Notes: generated by a model not told the origin, from the letters alone. Shown: positions 34,395 to 46,693, counted from the stretch's first letter. The stretch: DNA of 51,712 nucleotides from Ophioceras dolichostomum (GCA_003049485.1 PYST01000152.1:39522-91233); one strand, 5' to 3'. Numbers and translations: made by a program.

Positions 34395-35675
34395 CTTGAC
34401 GGGTTGGACGGGAAGAATGCGTGTAAGAAACGCGTGATTAAGACAAGATAGAAGAGAGGATTATTCTGGAGAATGCAACAGACAAAAACACTGGCGTCTA
34501 GACCGAAGCGAACGGGAAGAAGGAGAAGGTAACAATGAAGGAAACAGATGTGATGACGACTTGTCCGGAGCGTGTCTATCAAGGAGGAAGAGAAAGAGAA
34601 CACAGCACACACACACAGAGGGGAAAGTACGGTCGACAAGGGGACGGACGACGCAATATAAAATCAACACGACTTGACAGGGGGGGTGGCCAGTAGTTGG
34701 GGGGCGTCGTACGCAAAACGGGACGGACGGCCGGCCGGGGTATATCATGGAGGAAGAAAGCAACTTTGCCTTCATCCTTGTTGCGTCCTGCGCTACCGAG
34801 GCGCCGCCGCAATTCTCGTTGCAGTAACCTCAGAGAGCATCTGGGTAGGTACCTAGCTGGACGGACCCCGGCCGGCGAACCTGGGAGCATCAAGTTCATA
34901 ACGACACAGCACAGCAGCATCCTCTTTCTTTTTGTTTCAAAGACCACAAGAAACCAATAAACCGTATTCCCGCGTTGTGGCGTCGGGGGGGCTTCCGTCG
35001 TGCGTTGTTGTTGTTTCTGCGACTTTGCGACTTTTTGTGACGCCGTGCCCTGTTGTGTTTTGATGCAGGCAGCTGGGGCTGGACGGGATAGGTTGGATGT
35101 GCCTGGATGTGTCTCGCCCACCATTGACGCTTCCAGGTCGTGCGTGCGCCAGTCATCACGCTGTCTTCATTTTTGATTGATATTCGATTCAGGGGGTTGT
35201 CGAAATTAGGTGGCGGTAACAACATCGAATTTAAAGCTGCAAGCTAGCAACCAGCTGCACAGGCCGCGACCGTTCGGTTCATGCCGGAAGCCAATTGCCC
35301 AGGCCAGCATGGTTTTGGTGGGGCCACTGACTCCAGAACATATGCAGTCTCCTGCACGGTGATGCTAACGATGTGCTACTGGGACAAATGCATGGCCACC
35401 CAATCAACGATCGAACAAGGTCAGGCAGACCAGAACCACACAGCGAGACGACTTACACGTTCGTTACAGAAGGAGAGAACCTTCAGGTATCTAAGTTGGC
35501 AGCCTTTTCGTCACAGTTTACCAACGTTAGGCGCCAACTTCTTGAGAGGATCAGGATCGGGTTTCTTATTTAGATCTCTTCTTCCACCAATGCGCATGTG
35601 GAGAAAACATAGCTGTCTCGAAACGCCCTTCGCCCCGCGCCGCCTCACTCAGGCATTAAAAAAAAAGTTGGAAAG
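34395..35675. promoter_or_regulatory. Divergent intergenic region, GPI protein / Hv1
   Basis: 1.28 kb between start codons. Purine-rich plus-strand sequence at 34440-34640 fits the leader of the minus-strand GPI gene. No clear factor site is singled out. Confidence 0.5.
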
Positions 35676-36603
35676 ATGGATGACGGCCCTCGGACTCAAG
35701 GCTTAGGCTTAGGCTCAGGCTATGGCTCAGTCTCAGGCTCAGGCTCCACGGGGGAGGCGGCGGCGGCGGCGCTCCTTCCACGCTATAGTCATAGCGATCT
35801 AGAGGCAAACCGCTGCCAACAGCAGCCGTCAGCCACCGCCAACAGCAACGCCAGCATCGACGACAGCGGCACTGGCACTGGCACTGGCACTGGCACCACC
35901 GGCGGCGCTTCGTCGTCGCTCGTCTGGACCCGGCACCAGTTTTTTCGGCGGCAGTACTCGCGACGTCGCCAGCAGATCCGGGGCCTCCTGTCGTCCAAGC
36001 AGAAGCACTACATCATCATGGCCCTCGTGGTCGCCGACGTCTCGGTGATCCTGTCGGACATCTTCGTGGCCCTCGTGTCGTGCGACATGCACCTGCACGA
36101 CGAGTGGGTCGAGAAGGTGCACGAGGCCTTGAAGATTGTCGGGCTTGTCTTCAGCAGCTTGTTCCTGCTCGAGCTGCTGGTGAGCGTGTGGGCTTGGGGC
36201 ATCCGGTATTTTTGCCTTCCCCTTCCTCTCGCTTCTTCCGTGTATCTACTACATTCGTGTATACCTAGCCATATTTGTGTCGTGTATATATCTCTAATCA
36301 AAGGAAAAAACTCAACCCAACCACCCATTCCCTGCCAACAAAATTAGTTTCTTCTTCTCGTGGTTTCACTGCTTCGACGCCCTCGTGATCGTGGCGAGCT
36401 TCACAATAGAGGTGCTCACCCACGGCGTCCTGGAGGAGATCGCCTCGATCGTGGTCATCCTCCGCCTCCTGCGCTTCGTGAAGATCGTCGATGAGATCAG
36501 CCTCGGCGCTGCCGAGAGGCTGGAGGGTGCCACCGCCAGAGCTGAGGCGCTTGAACGCGAGAATACGGAGCTGAAAAGGCAGCTTGAGGCTTCCGGGGCC
36601 TGA
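35676..36603 (+). CDS. Voltage-gated proton channel Hv1
   Basis: Voltage-sensor-only channel that lets protons leave the cytoplasm on depolarisation. Exons 35676-36205 and 36348-36603 (GTATTT donor, TTAG acceptor; codon 177 split), 261 aa. The N-terminus is low-complexity, made of GGCTNA and GGCACT hexamer repeats (Gly-Leu/Ser and Gly-Thr runs). S1 is about 112-135 with D121 in VVADVSVILSD, matching the selectivity Asp of animal Hv1 (human D112). S2 is about 146-172, S3 about 183-201 with D187 (CFDALVIV), S4 about 207-226 with R216, R219, K222 (ILRLLRFVKIVDE). Residues 231-258 form a coiled coil (AAERLEGATARAEALEREN), the dimerisation element of the family. The pore-less length, D in S1 and three spaced S4 charges make this call firm. 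The third charge is Lys, not Arg as in human. Confidence 0.93.
35865..35901. repeat. GGCACT hexanucleotide repeat in Hv1 exon 1
   Basis: About six GGCACT/GGCACC units encoding a Gly-Thr run. A second hexamer array, GGCTYA-like, lies at about 35699-35748 and encodes a Gly-Leu/Ser/Tyr run. Confidence 0.85.
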
Positions 36604-38485
36604 TCCCCTATCGATAGAGTGTGTATCCTCCGAGAAGCCCGTCCGCACCCTTGTTGGTCCCTACTCTAGGTCATGTGCTTCCTTATCCGCATGGTTTCCA
36701 CGCCGCCACCCACGCCGCCAGCTCTCTATAAGACACACTGTTGCGAGATGCCTTTGCGGTGTCCCGCTGAACTGGCCCCCAGAAACCCAAGTGTGCTGGC
36801 TGCCTGCAGAAGTAAGTCGGCCGCCATACACAAGTAGACCGCATTTGTGATGGTCGTCGTCTAAGTTGGATGCAAGAGCTGTCAAGCATCACCATATTGC
36901 CATCTCCTCAAGACGATGCAGACACACAGAAAACCTCTGTGTTTCTCTCGGCTTCCTCTGGGTCACCGAGACTTGGGTGAGAAAAGCGGCTTCTCATAGG
37001 GCTATTGTAGCCTCTAGTCCGTGATCGGGCCAGCTCAACGGCTGGTTGCATATGGAGGGCCCCGTTGCCGTTGCTTTGTGGACGGAATATGGCCTCCCCG
37101 TGGATCTCGGCGTGAGTCCCCGCGTTGGTGGAACACATCTACACTCAACCACAAACCCTCCCCAAAGTTTCGGGAGCACACCAGTACTGTTAGCAGGTGT
37201 TTCCCCCCGAAACCGCTCATGTCCAGGCTGTCTCGCTGCAAAGTTGAGCACGACTTGCTCAAGAAGCGCCCTGCATCGTTTTTGATAGGCTCTCGGTCTA
37301 GAACGGCTCTCGAATACGAGCTGCACGAGCTGCATGAGCTGCTGCATGCATACAGGCTGAAACTCTCTTTTTATCAAACGCCAGCGTTGTTGGGTAGCTA
37401 TGGGCTTATGTGATGCCAGTTGTCTGTGTATGATACGGTGATGAATATGAAGTTACAGCTGCTCTGCCGTTGCCATGAAACGACGTAGTTGATGTGGAAG
37501 GGGTCCTGTACACACAAATCATATCAACATGTACCACAACATCATGTAAACATGGGAGGCTTCGAATAAAGTTGTGCAGACGTAGGGACGGTGCTTGCGT
37601 GTAAATACCCAGGAGCTCAAAGGGTTTTTTTTTCCTTTCGAGTCTGGTAGGATATCTAGGTAGTTATACCATCCTAGTTCCGCCCTCCCTCGCCCGGGCG
37701 ATGGACGCCATTGGAACGATGTTCGATACCAAAGATGACCTGTAAATCTCGACTCAGAATGCTTTACCAGAGAGAACCAGTTGTCACCTTTCTAGACATG
37801 TCCCATAATTTCTCTCGTCTTTCTATTGTACCTATGCTCCAGTTCTCCGCCCCATCCTTCTTCCTCCAATCTTCATGATCAAGAGGAGGACGGCGGAGAC
37901 AGAAAAGAAAACACACCACACATGTGACTCCTTGTCCCCCCAAACCGTCAAACAAAAGGCCATTCCAGGGGGGAAGCTATGCTAGAGTGACGTCTATAAC
38001 CAACCACACGCCAAAACCAAATGCACTAAAACCGGCAAATTCTCCTTTCTCCTCTCTGCCCTTCACTCCTTCCACGCCTTTCGCTCTCTGCAATTCCTCT
38101 ACACTCTCTCTGCACTTTACTCTCCCGCTCTCTCCATCACTCTCACGCTTTCCCCCTCACCATGACGACGACGCTTGAGATTGGGGGAGAAGCGCGCAAA
38201 TAGCAATGTGTGCAAATATAAAGATTCGAGAACGATGTAGGGTTATGAGGATGATGGACCGCCATAATCGCTCAGGGGTTGGCCCCCCTCTCCCTAGAAA
38301 AAGAAGACCAAAAATAACGCCCGTGAAATTATGCCCTCCCAAATCGCCATAGATTTGCCTATTCCATGTGTGAAGGACGCCCATGACATCTCGTTCGTTC
38401 GTTCGTTCGTTCGTTCGTTCGTCTCCTCCCTCCCCGAGCCCGTGTCAGTTCATGAGGCGTGTATTGAGAGAGCCTGTTTCTCGTT
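36604..38485. other. Convergent 3' region, Hv1 / TAPR1-like gene
   Basis: 1.9 kb between stop codons, longer than most gaps here. An open frame at 37021-37413 has no recognisable content and mixed composition, so I do not call it. A TCGT microsatellite lies near the right end. Confidence 0.55.
38391..38422. repeat. TCGT tetranucleotide microsatellite, eight units
   Basis: Eight perfect TCGT copies, 64 bases beyond the stop of the minus-strand TAPR1-like gene, so probably in its 3' UTR. Confidence 0.95.
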
Positions 38486-38696
38486 TCACGTATGCCTGCT
38501 CCTCTTGGGGCCGCCGCCGCCGAAAAAGTCCTTGCCGTTGTATCCCAGGCTTGTTATGTTGAAGATATCCGCCAGGTCGTCGTTGTTTCTCCTCTTCTGG
38601 CCGGCCCCGCGTCCCAGGCGATTCGAGCCCTTGGACACGGACCGGTTGCCGGCTGAGTGTCTTACTCTCAGGGGCCGCGGGGTTGCTGAGACGGCG

Positions 38697-38735
<39 letters not shown>

Positions 38736-39337
38736 GAGCAGGTAGTATTGGTTGCTGTGGCGTCGAGATTCCGCGAATCCGACAGGTCCAGGCCGGCGAG
38801 GTTGAGGTTTGGCTCGTGCAGCGGGTAAGGGATCGAGGACTGGAAGGTGAACGTGTCTTGGCTGGGGACTGCTATTGTCGTTGGAGTCTGGCTGTCCTCG
38901 GATGTCGTCCTCGCGGGGGTCGTGGACGAGGTATGGCTGAGGGAGGGCGGCGCGGAGTCGGTACGCATAGGGGGGCAATTGCTGCCGCTGGCTAGAATCG
39001 CTCTTTGCAGCTCGGGCGACGGGGCCGTGTCTCCCTTCTCGGCGTCGTCCTCGCTTTCCATTGCCTGCGCTGAGTCCGCCGCGCGGCCGTCGAGGCGCTC
39101 GGTGGCCCATCTCCGGATCTTCCACCCTTCACCATCGCCGAGCCCGATGTGCTCCCTGTCGAGGAAGGCAAGCAGGTCATCCAGACAGTCTTGGTAGCCG
39201 TCTAGGCGGGCCTTCGTTTGCGCGGCTGCCGATGTCTTGTACAACCTCGTCACCGACAGCGCCGCCGCTTTGAAGGCGTCGAGCAGCTGTTCTGGCGGCT
39301 CGGAGCTCATTCTCGGTTTCTGTGGCGAGGTGTTCAT
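38486..39337 (-). CDS. TAPR1/HAPSTR1-like protein (C16orf72 family)
   Basis: Single exon, 283 aa from the ATG at 39337 (MNTSPQKPRM); a second in-frame ATG at 39310 (MSSEPPEQLL) is also plausible. The N-terminal domain LLDAFKAAALSVTRLYK, then DGYQDCLDDLLAFLD, resembles the core of human C16orf72/HAPSTR1 (F-x2-AA-x-(A/S)-VT-x-LYK, then GYQ), a stress-response protein linked to HUWE1. The middle is Ser/Thr/Pro-rich with a 12-residue polyGln run (CAG-type repeat, 38700-38736), and the C-terminus has GQKRRNNDDLADIFNITSLG and a basic tail (GPKRSRHT), also similar in style to the animal proteins. Nuclear location is likely from the basic patches. Function in fungi is inference. Confidence 0.78.
38700..38736. 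repeat. CTG/CAG repeat coding for polyGln
   Basis: About eleven CTG units plus one TTG on plus, read as CAG/CAA on the coding minus strand. Confidence 0.95.
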
Positions 39338-40414
39338 TCGTGCTCTGATCGCGTGCGTTTGTTTGTTCGGCGGTTTTCAGGGCGTCCGTTGGTTGGTCGC
39401 TCGCTCGGATTGCCGAAGGAATGAGAGAGGGATTCGACCGAGCCCGCTGCTGCCTCTGAGAGTCTCGAGATCTCTTTGACGGAGGGGTTTTTCTATTGTG
39501 ACTTCGTTTTCTTTCGACTGCTACGATGAGTGGGATAGAGTGGGTCAACGATGCAAAGAACGATTCGTCGAGAGGAAGAACCATGCGCTATCGGCGGTCC
39601 TGGATGTTACAACCTACTCAGTATGTTGTCGTGGCAGCTGCCTGAGTGGGTCGCCTGGCGGAAAGGAAAGCAATGAGTGACAAAAAAGAAGCTATTACAG
39701 ATCCAACAGCAAATGAGTAATTACAAGAGTTCCTGTGCGGTTGAAGGCGTGAGTCGCGAGGAAGGCTGAGCAGCCTGGCATTGTATGATTATTGTTAGGT
39801 GAGAGAGAAAGAATTGGTGGTTGTCGTTCTCATGATGTTGTCGCCCCAGTTGAGCTTATGATGCAGGCCGCCACAATCAGGGCCCGGGCATTTCAGGGGA
39901 CCTAAACTCGGTACCCAGCCTAAAACTGGAGCGTGTGATCACGAGTGTGGGGTTGCTGGGGCATGGGATTTCTGCTGAATCATCGAGGCGCCGAGTTCCG
40001 CTTGTCGGTGGCTCAGGCCATCAATTGCTGTGGCTCAGCTTGACACCTGTGGCAGTTGGTCGCCAGCGCTCCCAACCATTAAAAGTCGCGTCCCTTGCAC
40101 GTGACACCTTTGTTCTCACACCGCGGTGCGCTAACCCCAATCGGGACGCGTAGGGTGGATTTTTGGGGGTGGAAGGTTGTTCTACCTCAGAGCCGCCCCC
40201 TCGAGCTGCCCTTTCTCCTCCACACATCACAAAATTCCCATATCACCAACTTCTACCTCGTCTTCCATTGGCAAGCAGGCGGTGTTCATCGCCATCTTTA
40301 GCTGCGACATCCTGAGCTCTCTCCTTCAAGCATTTCCGGGCCGTGAGCGCGTCCGAGTCGCGTGTAAGTCGTTTGCGGATAGAGGATTTTGGCTCTCAGC
40401 CGCCCACCTCCGCC
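39338..40414. promoter_or_regulatory. Divergent intergenic region, TAPR1-like / ISWI
   Basis: 1.08 kb between start codons. A GCACGTGAC word lies at about 40098-40106, a possible bHLH (Cbf1-type) site. Sequence 40195-40330 is pyrimidine-rich on plus, as expected for the ISWI leader. Confidence 0.5.
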
Positions 40415-43400
40415 ATGGCGCCCCCTCGTTCGTCACGGGCGAGTGCATACGATACCGACGCGTCGATGGCTGATGTTGCGGACACTACACATGGTCCCGC
40501 TGAAGGAATGGTTTGTTCACTCCAAGCAACCCCCCTCCCATGCGCTCCTCCCCAGTCAGGCCCCCTTTTCATGTGCCGTGACTTACAACAAACGGCACCA
40601 TAGGAAGTGGATGAGACCCCCGACTACACCGATTCGGACACGAACCCAAACACCACGGCCAGCAGTGTCATTGGAGAACCGATCGTCGATGGCCGCAAGC
40701 GGCGATCGGAAGCGAATCAACTCCGTCGGAGCATCTTTGGCCGCAAGCATGACCGGTTGGGCGAGTCGAAGGTACGTTTGTCCATATACCTACGCCTGTG
40801 TCTGGCTGCCTGGTTCCGTCGCATCGCGTTGAGATTGAATGCTTACTCTCGTTCTTTTGAATTGCCTTCTGTAGGAGGATGACACTCTCCGGAGGTTCAG
40901 ATACCTGCTGGGCCTCACAGATCTGTTCCGCCACTTTATCGAGACGAATCCTGACCCGAAGATTCGGAACATCATGGAGCGGATTGATGCGCAGAATGAA
41001 GAGGCCTCGAAGGGAAAGAAAGGCGCGAAGCGTCAAGGTGGTGCTACTAATGACAGAGTCCGCCGGACGGAGGCAGAGGAGGATGCTGAGCTTCTGAAGG
41101 ACGAGAAATACGGAGGGTCGGCGGAGACCGTGTTTCGCGAGTCGCCGGCCTTTATTCAGGGCACCATGCGAGATTACCAGGTGGCGGGCCTGAACTGGCT
41201 GATCTCGCTCCACGAGAACGGCATTTCGGGCATCCTGGCAGATGAGATGGGTCTTGGCAAGACTCTACAGACGATCTCCTTCCTCGGCTACCTGCGACAC
41301 ATTATGGGTATTACTGGGCCGCACTTGGTCACGGTGCCGAAGTCGACACTCGACAACTGGAAGCGCGAGTTTGCGAGGTGGACGCCCGAGGTTAACGTGG
41401 TCGTGCTGCAAGGTGCCAAGGACGAGCGCAGCGCCCTCATCAACGACGTACTGGTGGACGAGAACTTCGACGTGTGCATCACGAGCTACGAGATGATCCT
41501 TCGCGAGAAGTCCCACCTGAAGAAGTTCGCCTGGGAGTATATCATCATCGACGAGGCGCACCGCATCAAGAACGAGGAGTCATCGCTGGCCCAGGTCATC
41601 CGCCTGTTCACCTCGCGCAACCGTCTCCTGATCACCGGCACGCCACTGCAAAACAACATACACGAACTCTGGGCCCTGCTCAACTTCCTGCTGCCCGACG
41701 TCTTCGGCGATTCCGAGGCCTTCGACCAGTGGTTCTCCGGCCAGGGCAAGGACTCCGACACGGTCGTTCAGCAGCTGCACAAGGTGCTCCGGCCCTTCTT
41801 GCTGCGTCGTGTCAAGAGCGATGTCGAGAAGAGCCTGCTGCCGAAAAAGGAGGTCAATGTCTACCTGAAGATGTCGGAAATGCAGCGCACCTGGTACCAG
41901 AAGATCCTTGAGAAGGACATTGACGCCGTCAACGGGGCTAACGGCAAGCGCGAATCCAAAACGCGGCTGCTGAACATCGTCATGCAGCTGCGCAAATGCT
42001 GCAACCATCCATACCTCTTTGAGGGTGCTGAGCCCGGTCCCCCGTACACCACCGATGAACACCTGGTGTTCAACGCCGGCAAGATGATGGTTCTGGACAA
42101 ACTGTTGAAGCGACTGGAAAAGCAGGGCAGCCGCGTGCTGATCTTCTCCCAGATGAGCCGTCTGTTGGATATCCTCGAGGATTACTGCGTCTTCCGCGGA
42201 TACAAGTACTGCCGCATTGACGGTAGCACTGCTCACGAGGATCGTATCACCGCCATCGACGAATACAACAAGCCCGGTTCCGAGAAGTTCGTCTTCTTGT
42301 TGACCACCCGTGCTGGTGGTCTCGGGATCAACCTCACTTCGGCAGATATCGTTATCCTCTACGATAGCGACTGGAACCCGCAGGCCGATCTACAGGCCAT
42401 GGACCGGGCGCATCGTATCGGACAGACCAAGCAGGTTGTGGTCTACCGCTTCCTCATCGACAATACCATCGAGGAGAAGGTTCTGGAGCGGGCAGCGCAG
42501 AAGCTGCACCTCGACCGCCTGGTCATCCAGCAGGGCCGCGCCGAGATCGCTGCGAAGGCCGCTGCGAACAAGGACGAGCTCTTGTCAATGATCCAACATG
42601 GAGCTGAGGCTGTCTTCAACCGGGAGGGAGCCGAAAGCGGCGCGATCTCGGGCGCAAACGAGCTGAACGATGATGAGATCGACAAGATGCTGGCCTCGGG
42701 CGAGAGCAGGACACGGGAGCTGAACGCGAGGTACGAGAAGCTGGGCATTGATGATCTGCAGAAGTTCTCATCCGAGTCTGCGTATGCCTGGAACGGCGAG
42801 AATTTTGCGGCCAAGAAGAAGGACATTGGCGCCAACTGGATCAACCCCGCCAAGCGTGAACGCAAGGAGCAGACCTACTCGGTCGACAAGTACTACCGGC
42901 AGGCCATCTATGGCCACACTGGCCAGCCGAAGGAGGTCAAGCCGAAGGCGCCACGCGCCCCCAAGCAGATCCCCATGGCGGACTACCAGTTCTTCCCTGC
43001 CGAGCTCCGTGATCTCCAGGACCGGGAGACGGCCTTCTACCGCAAAGAGATCGGCTACAAGGTCCCCCTCGCGGACGGCGACGAGGAGACGCTCTCGGAG
43101 CGCGAGGCAGACCGTGCCCTCGAGCAGCAGGAGATCGACAACGCCACCGCGCTGACGGAGGAGGAGCTGGAGAACAAGATCAAGCTCTCCCAGGAGGGCT
43201 TCAGCGACTGGAACCGCCGCGACTTCCAGCAGTTCATCAACGGCTGCCACAAGTACGGGCGCACCGACTACGACGGCATCGCCACCGAGGTCGACAGCAA
43301 GACGGCCGCGGAGGTGAGGCAGTACGCGCGGGTGTTCTGGCAGCGCTACGCCGAGATTGGCGACCACCAGAAGGCCATTCGCACGATCGAGGACGGCGAG

Positions 43401-44158
43401 GAGAAGCTGCGCAAGGTCGAGCACCAGCGCAAGATGCTGCGCAAGAAGATGTCACAGTACCGCGTGCCGCTGCAGCAGCTCAAGATCAACTACTCGGTCT
43501 CGACGACCAACAAGAAGGTCTACACCGAGGAGGAGGACCGTTTCTTGTTGGTGCAGCTGAACAAGCACGGCATCGACTCGGAGGGCATCTTCGAACGCAT
43601 CCGCGACGAGATACGCGAGTCGCCCTTGTTCCGCTTCGACTGGTTCTTCCTCAGCCGGACGCAGTCGGAGCTGAGCCGGCGGTGCACGACGCTGCTCACG
43701 ACGATCGTGAAGGAGTTTGATGATGTCAACACCACCACCACCACCAGCAAGGGTGGTAGTGGCGGCGGTGCTGTCGGTGGTGGCCACGGTGGCCACGGCG
43801 GCGCCAACGGCGTGAACGGTCGTCTGCTCAAGCGCGAGGTCGAGGACGAGGAGAATGATGAGGATAGCGTCCTCGGCATGGCTCCGCCGAAGAAGAAGTC
43901 TAAGAATGGCGTCAAGGTATGTATTGTCACAGTCTCCGTCCTTTCTGTATCGTGAAGTCCATATTTTTTGTGGTCTTTATTTTCTAACCCGTTACTTTTT
44001 TTTCACCCTCCGAACAGAACAAAACTCTCGACAGCGTCAAGTCCGGCACGGGCAGCAAGGCCACGTCCGCGGCGCCGTCTCGCGCCTCGAGCGTCATGTC
44101 GAACCAGTCTGCTGCTACTGCGCCGAAGAGCAAATCCTCCAAGGGAAAGAAGAAATAA
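40415..44158 (+). CDS. ISW1: ISWI chromatin-remodelling ATPase
   Basis: Nuclear SNF2-family ATPase that slides and spaces nucleosomes. Exons 40415-40510, 40604-40771, 40875-43916 and 44018-44158; all GT-AG, phase 0 throughout, 1148 aa. The first ATG context is CGCCATGGCG. ATPase lobe 1 has DEMGLGKT (211-218) and DEAH (314-317). Lobe 2 has GGLGINL (about 569) and DRAHRIGQ. A HAND-type region follows, then SANT (about 863-913, GFSDWNRRDFQQFINGCHKYG) and SLIDE (about 960-1030, EDRFLLVQLNKHG). This HAND-SANT-SLIDE order defines ISWI and excludes Swi2, CHD and INO80. The tail is Gly/His/Asn-rich, then Lys-rich (KKKSKNGVK and KSKSSKGKKK), split by the last intron. Filamentous fungi usually carry one ISWI that covers ISW1 and ISW2, so the symbol is approximate. 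Confidence 0.96.
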
Positions 44159-45072
44159 GACCCTTTGCTTTTCGCTTTGGTTCCTGATGGCGTTTGCTCT
44201 TTGTGGGTCAGGAGTCCTTCTGTCGTCATTTGTATCTTGCTCTTCTCGTTTTCGTCGCGCCCCTCCCTCTTCGTCGTGGTGTTGATAAAAGCATGAAATT
44301 GGCGGTTTGGGGTACTAGATAGGTATTGCGGCTTTGTCTCTCTTTTTGTGCTCTTCGTTTCTTTGTTCTTGTCTTGGAGGCGAAAAAGAGGATGGGCTCT
44401 TTTCTGGCCTTGCTTCGGGTTTTCATCTCACCAGTGGGATTTCCCTCTCTATCCTTCTCTGATGGGCTCCTATGGTTCTTTTTTCGGGGTCTTTATCTAT
44501 CCCCTTTCTCTCCTTTTTCTTTATACATGCGAGACATTGCGCAGCCTGGAACAAAAGTTGATGGAGGAAGAAACGCTTCAGGGAAGGGGTTGTGAGTGCA
44601 ATACTGGTCAGGTTGGGATGAGTGGGCGTTCCATGTGGGATTCTAGATACAGCTGCGTAGACCTTAGGAAGGGATGAGATCCCAATGTCTTTGATTTTAA
44701 TTCCCGTCACTCGACCCATTCGCCAAGTAAGTCGGTTTCACGGGATGAGCATCCAGCACAGAGTGTCCCGACGCATGGTGTTTTCTCTAGTACACAACGC
44801 CTTTTCTAGTCGACATCAAAATGGCGTTTGCTTTTATTCCACCGCCACCACCACCGCCATCACCATCAGCAGCGCAGAAGAAGCCAAAGAAAGCCCCGAA
44901 CGCCGTTGTTCAAGACGGATTGATGCCATAAAATCCCCACCAAAGCCGTCCGTCCTCGTCCTGTGAGGACAACATGCTACAAAGAGACAACGAGGAAATG
45001 AAGGAAGCCCACAGAAGAACACCGAAACAAGCATTAGAAACACCTAGATAACCCAACGACAGACTGTTGCTT
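44159..45072. other. Convergent 3' region, ISWI / eIF3i
   Basis: 914 bases between stop codons. T-rich on plus at 44180-44540, consistent with the ISWI 3' UTR. No gene is seen. Confidence 0.6.
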
Positions 45073-46211
45073 CTATGCCCGCTGCGCCTGCTGTTGAGCC
45101 TGTTGCTGCTTGTTTAGTTGTTCCCTCTCCACCTCATACATGAAGTCGAAATAGCCCTTGTCGAACTGGTGGACGCGAACGTAGCCGTCCTCTCCGCCGC
45201 TGGCGTAGCCTTTACCGTTGGGCTCGGCGGCAACGGTATTCTGTTGTGGTATGGTACGTTAGTAGGAAAAAGTATGCATGTATGTTGCAAGGCAGGAAGG
45301 ATATTTAGGTATGTGGTGACGACGTCTTGACGACTTACCAATGGACCGAAGTGACCCCTGACACGGCCGATTTCGTCTTCAAAAATCTTATGATAGAAGC
45401 GAGCCTCGAACTTGCCCTGGCGTCCCGACGTGGTGGTGACGTCGGAGGCGGCCTGGCCACCTCCCAGGATGACGAAGTCCTTCTTGGGCGTCATGGCGGC
45501 GCTGTTGAGCGGGGTGTCGGCGGCGTAGGTCTTGAGCACCTCGAGGTCGCGGGCGGTGACCAACTTGGCGGTCTTGTCCCTGGACGCGGTGATGAAGTAG
45601 GACCGGTCCTGCGACCACTGCAGGTCGGTGATGAGGGAGCCCAGGTCGTGGATCTGGACCGAGTGGATCTGCTCGCCCGTCTTGGCGTCGTACTGCGAGA
45701 CGGAGCCGTCCTCGTGGCCGGCGATGATGTACTTGGTCAGGTAGCTGAAGCCGGCGACGGTGGCCTTGGACTCGTCGCACACGATGGTCATGGCCTTCTC
45801 GGGGCTCTGCTCGGCGGTCGGGTCGATGCTGACGTCCAGCACGACGATGGTGCCCAGGTGGCCCATGCGCTTCTCCGTCACGCCCAGCAGCTTGGTGCCG
45901 TCCTCGTTGAACTCGACGCGCTTGACGGCCGTGGGGAACTCCCACGTGTGCAGGCACTTGCCGGTCTTGATCTCCCAGAGCTTGATGGTGTTGTCGGCCG
46001 AGCCGGTGGCGATTATCGTGCTGGTCGGGTCGACGTCGACGGTCCAGATGGCGCCCTGGTGGCCGTGATAGGTGCCCAGCCGCTCACCGTTATGCGCGAA
46101 CCACACGCAGACCTGCTGGTCCTTCGCTACCGAGAAGATGAGGTCGCCATCGCGGTTGTATTTGATGTGGGTGAGGGCCCTTTCGTGGCCGGCGAGGAGG
46201 ACGGGTCTCAT
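45073..46211 (-). CDS. TIF34: Translation initiation factor eIF3 subunit i
   Basis: WD40 scaffold subunit of eIF3, needed for 43S assembly and scanning. Exon 1 is 46211-45339, exon 2 is 45240-45073 (GTAAGT donor, CAACAG acceptor, ACTAAC branch site in the intron), 346 aa. It starts MRPVLLAGHERALTHIKYN, as in all eIF3i. WD repeats run the length: DGDLIFSVAKDQQVCVWF, GSADNTIKLWE, GHEDGSVSQYD, TASRDKTAKLV, and the last exon completes the final blade (ASGGEDGYVRVHQFDKGYFD). The family end motif EVEREQ is followed by a Gln/Ala-rich tail (KQQQAQQQAQRA) that is species-specific. It is divergent from the C1-tetrahydrofolate synthase gene. Identification is secure. Confidence 0.97.
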
Positions 46212-46504
46212 GTTGAGTTTTCTGCTACTCTGAAAGTTTCTGAAGGACCAGAGCACTTTAGCGATGCAGGATGGTCGGGTTAAAATAGTCGTCGAGGTGG
46301 GGGGAGGAGGGCGGGCGGCGTCGAGGATCGTCGAGGTAGAGAACCTGGATGTGATATCACCAGGGTCGAGTTTTAGGGAGTGTATGCAATTGTGCGCGTA
46401 CTGTGCGCCGGCTGTGGCTGTAGGAGGGGTTCGCAAAAAAAGTTGTGCCCCTCCCCACCCGACGCCACCAATTCACCACTGCCACCAATTTCGCCGTTCC
46501 TACG

Positions 46505-46511
46505 TGACTCA
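46505..46511. promoter_or_regulatory. TGACTCA site, GCN4/CPC-1 type
   Basis: ACGTGACTCACC, 294 bases before the eIF3i ATG. TGACTCA is the consensus for Gcn4/CPC-1; TGACTC is also the yeast Bas1 core that controls ADE3. Role here is inferred. Confidence 0.4.
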
Positions 46512-46693
46512 CCGCCTTTGAGCACGGACCACCAAGGCTTGTGCGGATGAGCTTCCAGGCTTCCCAGCTCCTGAGCATGGTCGCTCCAAAGCGCCGACGC
46601 GGAAGTACTTTCAAGCCGGTTTGATATGGGAACGGGAGGCTTGTTTGGTTGTTTTCTTGTTTTACGTAAATGACCCGTGGTGCCGTGACGGGT

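Noticed and set aside
37021..37413. 130-aa plus-strand frame between Hv1 and the TAPR1-like gene
   Set aside because: No recognisable domain and mixed composition; GAGCTGCA repeats account for part of it.
41580..42236. 218-aa minus-strand frame opposite ISWI
   Set aside because: Antisense shadow of the ATPase domain.
45327..46283. 318-aa plus-strand frame opposite eIF3i
   Set aside because: Antisense shadow of the WD40 gene; Asp/Gly/Val-rich without domain content.
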